This document shows, piece by piece, positions 18,701 to 25,883 of a stretch of 64,000 bases of DNA. The notes below the pieces were generated by a model, which saw nothing but the letters and a program-made list of their open reading frames with translations, did not search any database and was not told the origin of the DNA. This DNA is from Nitzschia sp. DOCU1. Lineage: Eukaryota > Bacillariophyta > Bacillariophyceae > Bacillariales > Bacillariaceae. The stretch covers positions 2,666,001-2,730,000 of the forward strand of contig OX595985.1 in NCBI GenBank assembly GCA_951394045.1, given 5' to 3'. Positions within the stretch are counted from its first letter, which is position 1; every line of letters starts with the position of its first letter. Made by a program: the position numbers and the translations under genes.

Positions 18701-19360
18701 GAATTGTCAAAGAACTACAGAAGTGACAATGACGCAAGGATCATTTCCTATGTTTCTAATGAGATTGCCTGTTCCCAGCTGAGAAAAAAGAGCGGGTATA
18801 AAAGCATGGTCCAACACTTGTGGACATGTGGCCTTGCGAGGGGTAAAACAAGGGATGATTGGCCAGATTTCTTTGATCCCTGCTATGGTGGTAAAAAAAG
18901 GAAGGGGGCCCTGACAGATGCGGAGAAAAGGAGAACAGAGCCAAACAAAGCCAACAAAGGTCACGAGGGTAGGTGCAAGACCATAGCAGATGTCAACAGA
19001 ACTGACCTGGTCCTTTGGTGCCCACACTGCGAGAGGGTTAAAGATGTGAAAAGAAATGTTGTGGAAGCCTTGTGCCCACACTGCCGAAAGGATAAGGATG
19101 GTAAGAGAAAAGCCAAGGAAGCATTTTACCCAAATTGCCCCAAGAATGCATTCAAGAAGCTCGGAGAGCATTGGTTGGTTGCTGACCTAGAATTGGAAGC
19201 CCATCATTGCATTAGGAAGACTCATGCTTGGAAGAGGATGAGGGAGCATGTTCGGGATCATGTTATGATGGGAAGGCATGGATTGGAAAAGCATAGTCTG
19301 GAGGTGGAAAACTCACTACCACTGTTCTACCGTCACAAAGACACACCTAGCTTACCATAA
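15767..19360 (+). CDS. Double Ulp1/C48-like cysteine protease with RING-like and zinc-finger clusters
   Basis: 1,197-aa nuclear-type protein. Domain 1 (about 50-260) has the complete SUMO-protease catalytic set His130 (ENHWIGCEMD), Asp147 (VYDSM), Gln209 and Cys215 (NSWDCGVYAI). A basic linker (about 295-425) repeats GRRSGYRLR/KRRSDYRLR. Domain 2 (about 470-700) keeps His568 (EHFFLLRV), an acidic Glu592 and Cys654 (DSNSCGPAILL) but has no Gln at the oxyanion position, so it may be weakened or specialised. Residues 741-790 form a RING-like cluster (C741, C744, C759/760, H765, C768, C787, C790). The C-terminus has a C-x2-C...H-x3-C BED-like finger (VCCFCHNFF...QHLWTC) and C-x2-C pairs. A 39-bp tandem duplication (about 18460-18540) repeats EEDSKKQSAAKD. 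Ulp1 genes occur in several eukaryotic DNA transposons. Removing or adding SUMO/ubiquitin on host or element proteins is the likely theme, but is inferred. Confidence 0.8.
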   Translation: MQEASHWINKYELVEPLKRKDLPKRQPNDWVRPGDVDWSRVLMSFERRDSWLVESVIVTILEGMLPKGTLLLPHYIAELFQGQEGNLGPENGRWQRFLANTREKFQSQQPNFERRQMVRVVAAVNLRENHWIGCEMDPFKRRIWVYDSMIPTVLAGRVYLFDPMQKTHEKLPVTYKKFHVMSQFVDCLYNHRSAPWQMVFPKKEEVPQQVNSWDCGVYAIMILMEVARSQPIGWITPTDVGNARQYFLKLIIALGKKKHCRFDEEKLDIDERAMLDVYKVHFVQRAGAGIGEGETKKGAAGRRSGYRLRIRKETIAKDSTKEEVILIAETPPDTPPKKQRRNALAGDEEREDDSKKPPAKRRSDYRLRSKEASTMVSTRSGDKATKVSTKVPKKGPTKTAKQRGKLTKKSKAAAKENNGGKALGRDNVQEIEAELEDPYFDSPSFSLDSSICSSVRGSLNADTDDQEWNKKCARAMQPFGEFGFQIELKSLHFPPLLKPGENWDEALLNTGLGLLAAVCQQKEEGFYIYPTVLSGAYSFKEGYAAKPTDLGGAKVVFIPLQVDEPTEHFFLLRVEKGPSESASAQMNVTLFEAVVREDGGAPKTLEELEADDPDFFVTAQELAKTATRWIGLEGEARLTGYENIASAPTDSNSCGPAILLKLNQEVGCPNWEDWPSGGDARWTTKAKALRLVSNALLHFWDKLVPNGGEDSNNWAVCKEISLRLHRLTPRSFIGLISRLKCSPCVCVEKVQSQFVSLGCCFRRMHSQCFLAEWTQRGQERAGTRPLCSSCNGQIEEIQLINENLENGMSKWYPPPRGPYEEDFKEWLEDLQKKPMVEDPNLPIEELPQVAPQLTASPTSSNILTSPVVTSKTPIGLKGSTVPVQQEQLSVHAGVEEGEEDSKKQSAAKDQGEEDSKKQSAAKDGGDCEMDVDVAEPGENQQGKPYRGRTMQTLDVGRKDGEKYLVCCFCHNFFGKINAELSKNYRSDNDARIISYVSNEIACSQLRKKSGYKSMVQHLWTCGLARGKTRDDWPDFFDPCYGGKKRKGALTDAEKRRTEPNKANKGHEGRCKTIADVNRTDLVLWCPHCERVKDVKRNVVEALCPHCRKDKDGKRKAKEAFYPNCPKNAFKKLGEHWLVADLELEAHHCIRKTHAWKRMREHVRDHVMMGRHGLEKHSLEVENSLPLFYRHKDTPSLP

Positions 19361-19529
19361 TACATTAATAGAGGTCCAAGATTTAGGTAAACATTGACTT
19401 AGTTGTCAAGATTCATGAAGGTGCTTATGTGCCTAACTACCACATCTGAATTGGAATTTAGTGCTCATACAAGTCATATTGGTAGGTGGACTTAAATATT
19501 CTGTAATGGGAGGTAGGGACAAATCTGCT

Positions 19530-20180
19530 CGGTCAAAATCGACTTAAAGTCGAATTGGTCCAATTGGTAGGTGGCCTTAGCCTGGGGTTGGGGCGAAGAA
19601 ATTTGATTGGTTGCCTTCCAGTCAAATGAGTCCGATTCCCTTAAAGTCGAATTGGTCCAATTGGTAGGTGGCCTTAGCCTGGGGTTGGAGCGAAGAAATC
19701 CAATTGGTTGCCTTCCAGTCAAATGAGTCCGATTGCCTTAAAGTCGAATTGGTCCAATTGGTAGGTGGCCTTAGCCTGGGGTTGGAGCGAAGAAATCCAA
19801 TTGGTTGCCTTCCAGTCAAATGAGTCCGATTGCCTTAAAGTCGAATTGGTCCAATTGGTAGGTGGCCTTAGCCTGAGGTCGGAGCGAAGAAATCCAATTG
19901 GTTGCCTTATAGTCAAATGAGTCGGATTGACTTAAAGTCGAATTGGTCCAATTGGTAGGTGGACTTAGCCTGAGGTCGGAGAGAAGAAATCCAATTGGTT
20001 GCCTTCCAGTCAAATGAGTCCGATTGACTTAAAGTCGAATCGGTCCAATTGGTAGGTGGCCTTAGCCTGGGGTCGGAGCGAAGTCGAATTGGTCCAATTG
20101 GTAGGTGGCGTTAGCCCGGGGTCGGTGGGAAAAAATCCAATTGGTTGCCTTACAGTCAGATGAGTCCAATTGGTAGGAGG
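19530..20180. repeat. 97-bp tandem repeats with AATTGGTAGGTGGCCTTAG motif
   Basis: The core GGTAGGTGGCC begins at 19566, 19663, 19760, 19857, 19954 and 20051 (exact 97-bp period), then 20100 (a 49-bp partial unit), with a degenerate copy at about 20166. Each unit also contains TTGGTCCAATTGG and CCAATTGGTTGCC, which can pair with the core. Short reading frames on the minus strand simply follow the repeat. It lies between the Ulp1-like gene and the Cys-motif gene. Confidence 0.92.
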
Positions 20181-20466
20181 CGCTCGTCGGGGATGAAAGA
20201 GAAGACATTCAACTGGTCGTACCAGTCTAATTAATTTGGTGAAATTGATCCAATCAGTCAAAATTGGTTTGTGGTCACGTGGGTCGCTTTGGTAGTTTGG
20301 GTGGACCTAAGTAGGGATGATCAAGGGTTTAAAAAAAATGATGGGCAGGTGGGCATGTGCCCCAACAATGACAAAAACTGGGAGGGCCAAAACGAGTTGG
20401 GGAAACGGTGTTACATCAGTCTAAAGAAGAGATTGGTTTTAAAGAGAAGAAGATTGAAATAAGAAA

Positions 20467-21405
20467 ATGTTGGAACCTGGGGAGTTGGTTATGTTGGAAG
20501 AAGTCATGGAAGAAACTGTCAAAAATGATTCCAATGATACAGATGGGCATGCTAAACAGAAGGTAAATGCCCCGTCAGCTGTCCGTTTGGAACCAATAAT
20601 GGAGGAGCTTTATGCAGACATAGACGCATTGGAGATGATTGACCCGCACAGGTCCAGGGCAGTTGAACAACAATTCATTGAAGAGATTAAGGCAATTATT
20701 GCTCAGGCTCGTGATAAATTACGAAAAGGTGAAGAGACTAAAATTCCAGTGGAAACCACTGTCGTTGTGGTGGATGGTAAACAAGGGAGTGGTGAAATGC
20801 GCCAGGAGGTTAGCAAAGAAACGCAAACAAAAAATGACAGTGTTAGCGTAAAAATGGATAAAGTGGAAGAAAGTGAGTGTGCTCATGTTGAGAAAAAAAG
20901 GAAGATGAATTACGAGGAGTGGGAAGCACCGCCGGTGGAAAATGGGGAGTGGTTGGAGGCAGAAGGGTTTGGAGCATTACGTAGGTCCCTGGAGGTGGGA
21001 GTCCCGGAGGATGTCGAGGAGGCTGCATTTGTAGAGTGGGATGAAGAGGAAGAGGCCAGGAGGTTGGAGTTTGAACGTAGGGGTAACAGGCTGTGCGAGC
21101 AGTGTGGTTCTGACCCATGTTGCCTTGACAATTACTCGCGTGGCAAAGATGGGAAGGAAAGAAGGCTTGGACATGACATGATAAGTTTGGGGGAAGGAAT
21201 GAAGGATAGAGATGGAATGAGTAATTTGGAAGTACGCCATAAATTGGAATTTTTTGCGAAGAGCTTCATGAAAAATCTGGTGGACGACAGGTTTAAAGAC
21301 AAACTTCCAAAGTGCGTTGAGGAAGAAATAAAGAAAAGTTACCCGGAGAGGGGGGTGAATGTGAAGAATACCTTCAAACAAGGGTATATGTATTTCTTGG
21401 ATTAG
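20467..21405 (+). CDS. Element ORF E, 312-aa protein with C-x2-C-x3-PCC motif
   Basis: Highly charged, mostly helical protein. Residues about 211-224 read LCEQCGSDPCCLDNYSRG, a compact Cys cluster probably binding zinc. The C-terminal 70 residues (EVRHKLEFFAKSF...DKLPKCVEEEIKKSYP) resemble, from memory, small uncharacterised protist proteins that pair a CxxCx3PC cluster with an LPxCVxxxI tail and are often multicopy. I cannot assign a biochemical role. The ATG at 20467 is well placed. The stop lies 11 bp from the stop of the convergent PIP-box gene. Confidence 0.6.
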   Translation: MLEPGELVMLEEVMEETVKNDSNDTDGHAKQKVNAPSAVRLEPIMEELYADIDALEMIDPHRSRAVEQQFIEEIKAIIAQARDKLRKGEETKIPVETTVVVVDGKQGSGEMRQEVSKETQTKNDSVSVKMDKVEESECAHVEKKRKMNYEEWEAPPVENGEWLEAEGFGALRRSLEVGVPEDVEEAAFVEWDEEEEARRLEFERRGNRLCEQCGSDPCCLDNYSRGKDGKERRLGHDMISLGEGMKDRDGMSNLEVRHKLEFFAKSFMKNLVDDRFKDKLPKCVEEEIKKSYPERGVNVKNTFKQGYMYFLD

Positions 21406-21416
21406 TTTAAAAAATC

Positions 21417-21941
21417 TTAAGTTTGTGGTTCCCAGTTGAACTCATTCTCCTCGTTGTCAGAAGTGCTAGCAGCAGATGCATGGGTGGTGGTGGAATTGGT
21501 AGCAGCAGTATGTCTGGTGGTAATTTTCCTGGCCTTAGTTCTCTTGCGAATGTGGGGTGTGGCTGATTTGGCTATGGAAAAAAATTGGTCGAGGGAGTGC
21601 TGCTTGCCTTTCTTTACTTCTTTCAATGCTTGACGTTTGACTTTTTTGGCTGCACGTTCTTCGAATTGGTAGGATTCGTATCGTTCCCTGGCCGTTTGCA
21701 TGGGGGGGAGCTTGTTGAGGTAGAGGTGGCACTGGGGACAGTGACAGTCTTTGGATTGGTGTTCGATGACAACTCGAGGGTCATAGGTAGGGTCGATTAG
21801 CCGGCGGGAGAACTTCACTTGGGGTGGACTACTCTCTGGAGATGAGGTCATATTGGGGGATAAGGAGGATATGGTTGTAACGATGAGGATAGGGTAAACA
21901 GGCTCGATGAGGGTGGTTTTTTGGCATGCTCCACACAACAT
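21417..21941 (-). CDS. Element ORF F, 174-aa protein with PCNA-interacting (PIP) box
   Basis: The first ATG is at 21941; the frame extends six codons further only through a TTG. Residues 3-6 (C-x2-C) and 66-71 (CHCPQC) may form zinc sites. A basic helix (about 95-113: RAAKKVKRQALKEVKKGK) runs into Q114-H-S-L-D-Q-F-F121, an exact match to the PIP-box consensus Q-x2-[LIM]-x2-[FY][FY], followed by a basic Ser/Thr-rich tail (HIRKRTKARK). PIP boxes bind the interdomain groove of PCNA at replication forks. Known mobile elements use PCNA contacts to couple movement to replication. Seen: motif and basic flank. Inferred: PCNA binding. The gene is small, so its reality depends on conservation, though the motif argues against a chance frame. 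Confidence 0.55.
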   Translation of the reverse strand: MLCGACQKTTLIEPVYPILIVTTISSLSPNMTSSPESSPPQVKFSRRLIDPTYDPRVVIEHQSKDCHCPQCHLYLNKLPPMQTARERYESYQFEERAAKKVKRQALKEVKKGKQHSLDQFFSIAKSATPHIRKRTKARKITTRHTAATNSTTTHASAASTSDNEENEFNWEPQT

Positions 21942-22110
21942 TGCAAAATCGAAAATCAATGAGTGGGCGACTGGCCTTTTGTCATTGGTGGTTTGGTGCT
22001 AAGGCTATAGCTATTTAGCCTGATAAGGCCATTTATGAGATGGAAATCGCTGGGGCAATCACCTCCGTGGGGAAAACGAGGTTGGGGAAATCAGTTGTTA
22101 TCGAGTAAGT

Positions 22111-22226
22111 AGGGCCAGGTACCAGTTGATGGATAGGAAATGGTAGCTGGCCCTTGTGTGTCCAGTAAAGACTATCGTAAGAAGGGCCAGATACCAATTG
22201 ATACATCAAAATTGGTAGTTGGCCCT
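22111..22226. repeat. Two hairpin copies of the element-wide motif
   Basis: AGGGCCAGGTACCAGTT...AATGGTAGCTGGCCCTT (22111-22154) and AGGGCCAGATACCAATT...AATTGGTAGTTGGCCCTT (about 22183-22226) are imperfect palindromes of the same design as those upstream of the Ulp1-like gene. They lie between the PIP-box gene and the 1.2-kb right-end region. Confidence 0.85.
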
Positions 22227-22333
22227 TGTGTGTCAGGTAAAGAGGATTCGATCGCCAAGGTTTGGTGATGGATCGCCTTTTGGAAATGAACACATGGTAC
22301 TAATTCTACATACGTCGACTGATAGTAGACATC

Positions 22334-23540
22334 GTACCAAAATTCCATTTCCCCGTATGTAGAAATACTGATACCGTCATTGGAGTTTGTGGATTTCTCG
22401 TGGTGTTGACGTGGCAAATCCACTGCGGAGTGGACAGGAATCGTGGAGTTTAGGGGCCAAAAATTCCACAATACGATCCGCAATACCAAATTCTGCTCTC
22501 GCACACGTGTGTTTGAGAATGACAAAACGCAACAACAAACTATGACAACACACCAATGCATCTGGCCCATATGCCAATCCGGACTGCAAACCTGGGGACT
22601 TACACAGCAAAGCGAATGCACCCATCGGCATGATTTGATTGTATGCCTTGCAAGTCAACAGGTTTTGGGTTTGCACCGAACGAGTTGCTGGAAGGCGCCC
22701 CCGTCCCAAACGAGTGCTTTGGGCTGAACAATTGCAGCAACAATCAACCCGCTGCCGCTGGGAGAAACAATGACGACGATGATTCATCTGACGATGACAA
22801 TGGTCCCACAAATGGAGAAGACCCCCCAAACCACAGATGGATCAAGAACAAATTGCCAACAATGGGCAGTCAGCTGAGTGCCTTGGCCGGTATGTCTGTG
22901 GTATGACTGCGGTGGTGCCAATGATTGTTGCGACCCAAAGACAAACACAAAAAGGAAGATGACAAGAAGAAACGTGCAATATTTATTTGAGCATGCCAAG
23001 CCCCATCAACGAAACCACGGCCCAAGCAGCCATAAATATTGCTAGTAATGTGGCTGCAACAAGGGGTATACTGCAATAAGAAAGACAACGAACGGTTGAC
23101 AGCTAGAAAGAAAAAGAAATTGTAGACTTTGCAAACTAATAGTAGAATCTATCACACTCCTAGGTACTAAAATTTAGAGTTAAAGCGGCGCTCTAGCAGC
23201 AGAGACTTGATGGAATAGAGTTCTTCTTTCATTGTTGGCTGCTCTCGTGCCGCCCATTCAATTTTATCAGGAGCAAGGATGTACAACAAAGTACTTTACT
23301 GCCGTGTACAGAATAAAGTGAACAGTACTACACCTGTCAGAAATAGCTACTGTAGCTAGCTAGAGAACGGTATGGTGTTGGCCATCCAGTCGATCAACAC
23401 GCAATTTTGCACCGACTCCTCGCTTTTAGGTAGTGGTAACGTCGTTCGACTGATGCGAACCCTTCCGACATAGACGATCGTTGGTTACACGGGATTGTGG
23501 TGTGGAATTTTGTGTGGAGTATTTTGCGACTATTTTCACG
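22334..23540. repeat. 1,207-bp right-end region of E2, duplicated in E1 (5278-6484)
   Basis: Identical, as far as I can read, to 5278-6484 without indels. It contains short open frames. One at 22643-22906 (+, 87 aa) has an Asp-rich run and one at 22443-22727 contains a CIWPICQSG...ECTHRH cluster that could be a Cys/His finger; neither has independent support. Subterminal words CAAAATTCCA and GTGGAATTTTG mark its ends. It could hold cis-acting ends needed for movement, since the deletion derivative kept exactly this part. Confidence 0.85.
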
Positions 23541-23600
23541 GTAGTAGAGAGCAAATCTCGGTGGAAGAAGTGGGGGTATTAACTACCGTATTTCCCGGAG

Positions 23601-24707
23601 TCACTGTATACACCTGTGTTCGGGCATCGAACCCAACTCGGTGCAAAACCTACAAAGCGGGTTATCTTCTCTCATGAAAACCGCATAACCCATGCGAAGC
23701 AAACGTGTTTGTAGCTCCACTAAATCCGTGGGGAAAAAACTTACTGTCTTGTAGTGAATCTGCGATAGGCGATGAGGACGCCCAAGGTTGTTGGCAAAGA
23801 ATGATTAGCACGAGATCACAACATACACCACCAGAACCGTGCTGCTCCAGACTAGGCGTACCTCGACAGCAATCTGCATCGGCATCAATACCTGATCTGC
23901 TTCTTTAACGTGGTCGAGTTCTGGCCAAGAATAGAAGAGCGGCCACTCCCAGCCTTCGACGTCAACTTTCAGCAGGTCGATTCTAGAATGATTCAATTTT
24001 TGTTGCATCTCCAATATTGTCCATGATTCTCCAATCATATATCCCTCGGGGACATGTTTGCCATTCTGGGAGTAGGCGGTCAAGCAGACATAATGAAAGT
24101 GGAGTCGTGGATGCTCGGGAACAACAAACCTTTCTCGTGCCCCCGTACAATCAAATGTATGAATTTCGCAAGGTGTATTTGCCAGCAGATCGTTTTCGAA
24201 GCCCCATTCGTTGTTCCCTCCGATACTGTAGACGACGCAAGGGAAGGGAGCCTGACTGTCGTTATCTGGCGTCGCAAGGTGTTCCTTCAACCCACACAGG
24301 TTTTTTGCCCCGTCAGTTCCACATTGTCCGCCCACGCATTCAAGGTGATCATGTTTACAAGTAGCCATTGGGAGGAAGGGGAAGAATCGTTGATGGTCGC
24401 TGCGTCGATACTTTTCCTCCAGCGATTGCGCACCAAAAAGACTTCGATCTTCTTCTAACCACTTTGTCATTTTCCCCGAGATTTCTTCTAAAGGCTCCGT
24501 TAAGGCATCGCGGTATGGGTTGGCATAACAAATATTATGGTTCTTCTTGGTGGTAACGTCATTCGACGTTTGTTCGCAGGACGCTGGTGCGGGCGGTGAG
24601 CGGAAAGATGGCGTGAACAACAACGGTACAAGGACGCATAGGTTCAGCACGATTGTCAACGCCACAACCACGTTGAGTCTAATCTTTCTAGGAAGCAGAT
24701 GGCTCAT
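23601..24707 (-). CDS. METTL24/FkbM-like methyltransferase, type II membrane anchored
   Basis: Two-exon gene: exon 1 24707-23862, intron 23861-23760 (GTACGC...CGCAG), exon 2 23759-23601 ending TGA; 334 aa. Splicing turns a dead-end frame into QIAVE|IHYKT, the conserved end of the catalytic fold, followed by LLRMGYAVFMREDNPLC typical of the family. N-terminal residues about 10-35 are a hydrophobic anchor (VVVALTIVLNLCVLVPLLF), suggesting a Golgi/ER lumenal enzyme. SAM-fold signatures are VYSIGGNNEWGFE, CEIHTFDCT and DLLKVDVEGWEW. The first ATG is at 24707; the frame extends upstream only through a GTG. The substrate is unknown (METTL24-type proteins lack a settled substrate). The right end of the recombinase element is 60 bp beyond the stop, so its 3' UTR may be altered. 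Confidence 0.82.
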
Positions 24708-25883
24708 CTGGTACAAGAGAGAGGTCGAACAAGCCCGTGTGGTATTAAAGATGATGATTCGTTGTCCTGAGCGAATCTTCACGACAACAATAGAGATTTC
24801 CTGCCCTCAAAATTCCTTACTTATTCACTTTGTTGGGCGAGCGCCGGCCACCCGGCCGTCGCGCGCCCAAATGGCCGTTCCGCCTCTGGACATCAGAACT
24901 TCCATGGATACTCTATGACTCTACTATTACTAGTCTCATAACTTCTACTATTATTAAAGCAGCGCTTGTTTAGCACCCCGTTTACTCGACACTCACATCA
25001 ACAGTGCTAAACAAGCCGATCACCCTGCAACCGTTCGTTGCGCTCTTCATCGTTTGCCCTTGTCAACGATTGACTCTGACCGAAGCATGTTCGTGTCCCC
25101 TTGTACTGCATGTTGTCGTTTCAAAGCTATTTTAGGTTGTGTGCGTGTTACTTAGTTAGCCCCCCAATTTTACTGTTGTTGTGATGATCGCTTGAGAAGG
25201 TCGTAGTTTTAGCTGCTGTTTTGGAGCCTAATCAAATTAGTACTGCAAAGGATCGAGTGGAAAAGACGACGCTTGATTTTGGAATTGTTGTCGCTTCGCT
25301 GAACCAGTCCATCAGTCCACGGGTCAAGACGATATCATCATGTCCTCAAGGGCTCACCAATACTACCTCTTCGTCGTCGCACCCCTTCGAGTGAAGTATC
25401 TTGTAAACAGTTGGCCTAGGAACAGGTATCGGATGTAGCTTGTACAGCAAATGAAAGGGAATACTTGGAAAACCATAATGTTCGCCACGATAATTGGTGC
25501 CCAGAGTCAAAATGGAATACCAACTTAAGTGCTGGAGTATGATGGTTGACAGGCACCACCAACGTCGTTTTTTGCTTGGAACCATGATTGGTAATACATA
25601 AACATGACATGGATGGGGTGGGATGTTCATTCAGAGTGCTTCCGACAAGACAGTGGACTTTTCCATCCATCCAACAAGAAGTAGATAGATATAGAAGCAG
25701 CAGACGAAACGCAACGGCACACCTTGTATATGTAGCACATTGCCGATGAAATGCGTCAGATTGCTTTACCATACTGCAATCCTACCACATCAAATCCTGC
25801 CGCACTGGCTTCCAAACGGTCAATGTAGTCCAACATGCATTAAGTCCCTCACCCTAATAGTCATCTTGTGTGTGTGTGTAGTT
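24708..25883. other. Intergenic region with a perfect 13-bp hairpin
   Basis: No convincing gene; minus-strand frames at 25346-25772 lack recognisable content. GCTTGTTTAGCAC (24964-24976) and GTGCTAAACAAGC (25004-25016) are perfect inverted repeats with a 27-bp loop, about 260 bp upstream of the methyltransferase ATG. The 3' UTR of the adjacent minus-strand dehydrogenase gene does not reach here; its stop is at 25884. Confidence 0.55.

Larger units (their letters stand above)
6485..23540 (+). mobile_element. 17,056-bp multigene tyrosine-recombinase element (E2)
   Basis: Left end TAAGGCCCAAAATTCC, right end GACTATTTTCACG; boundaries come from the tandem derivative that shares both ends. Gene order is: tyrosine recombinase (+), 181-bp satellite, two overlapping unknown ORFs (-), a double Ulp1-like/RING-like protein (+), a Cys-motif protein (+), a PIP-box protein (-), and a 1.2-kb right-end region. 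There is no reverse transcriptase, DDE transposase, DNA polymerase or capsid-like gene that I can recognise. Cryptons are DNA transposons mobilised by a tyrosine recombinase but are normally a few kb with one main gene. Starships are larger fungal elements with a different recombinase layout. This element resembles an enlarged Crypton-like unit carrying cargo or accessory genes. Intact frames and the apparently identical tandem derivative suggest recent activity. Upstream of the first gene there is a TATATATAA stretch at about 6522. Confidence 0.82.

Noticed and set aside
19492..20261. Minus-strand proteins in the 97-bp array
   Set aside because: They are translations of the tandem repeat, restarting each unit.
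5278..23540. LTR retrotransposon with 1.2-kb LTRs (5278-6484 and 22334-23540)
   Set aside because: No reverse transcriptase, protease or gag lies between the copies. The left copy is preceded by a duplicate of the 35 bp that follow it, and all three joints share ACG; a deletion derivative in tandem explains every detail better.
6485..23540. DIRS/Ngaro-type tyrosine-recombinase retroelement with split direct repeats
   Set aside because: The recombinase fits, but there is no RT/RNase H and the repeat arrangement is not A1-B1A2B2.
25346..25772. Minus-strand ORFs of 94 and 118 aa
   Set aside because: No recognisable domain, overlapping frames, ordinary intergenic composition.
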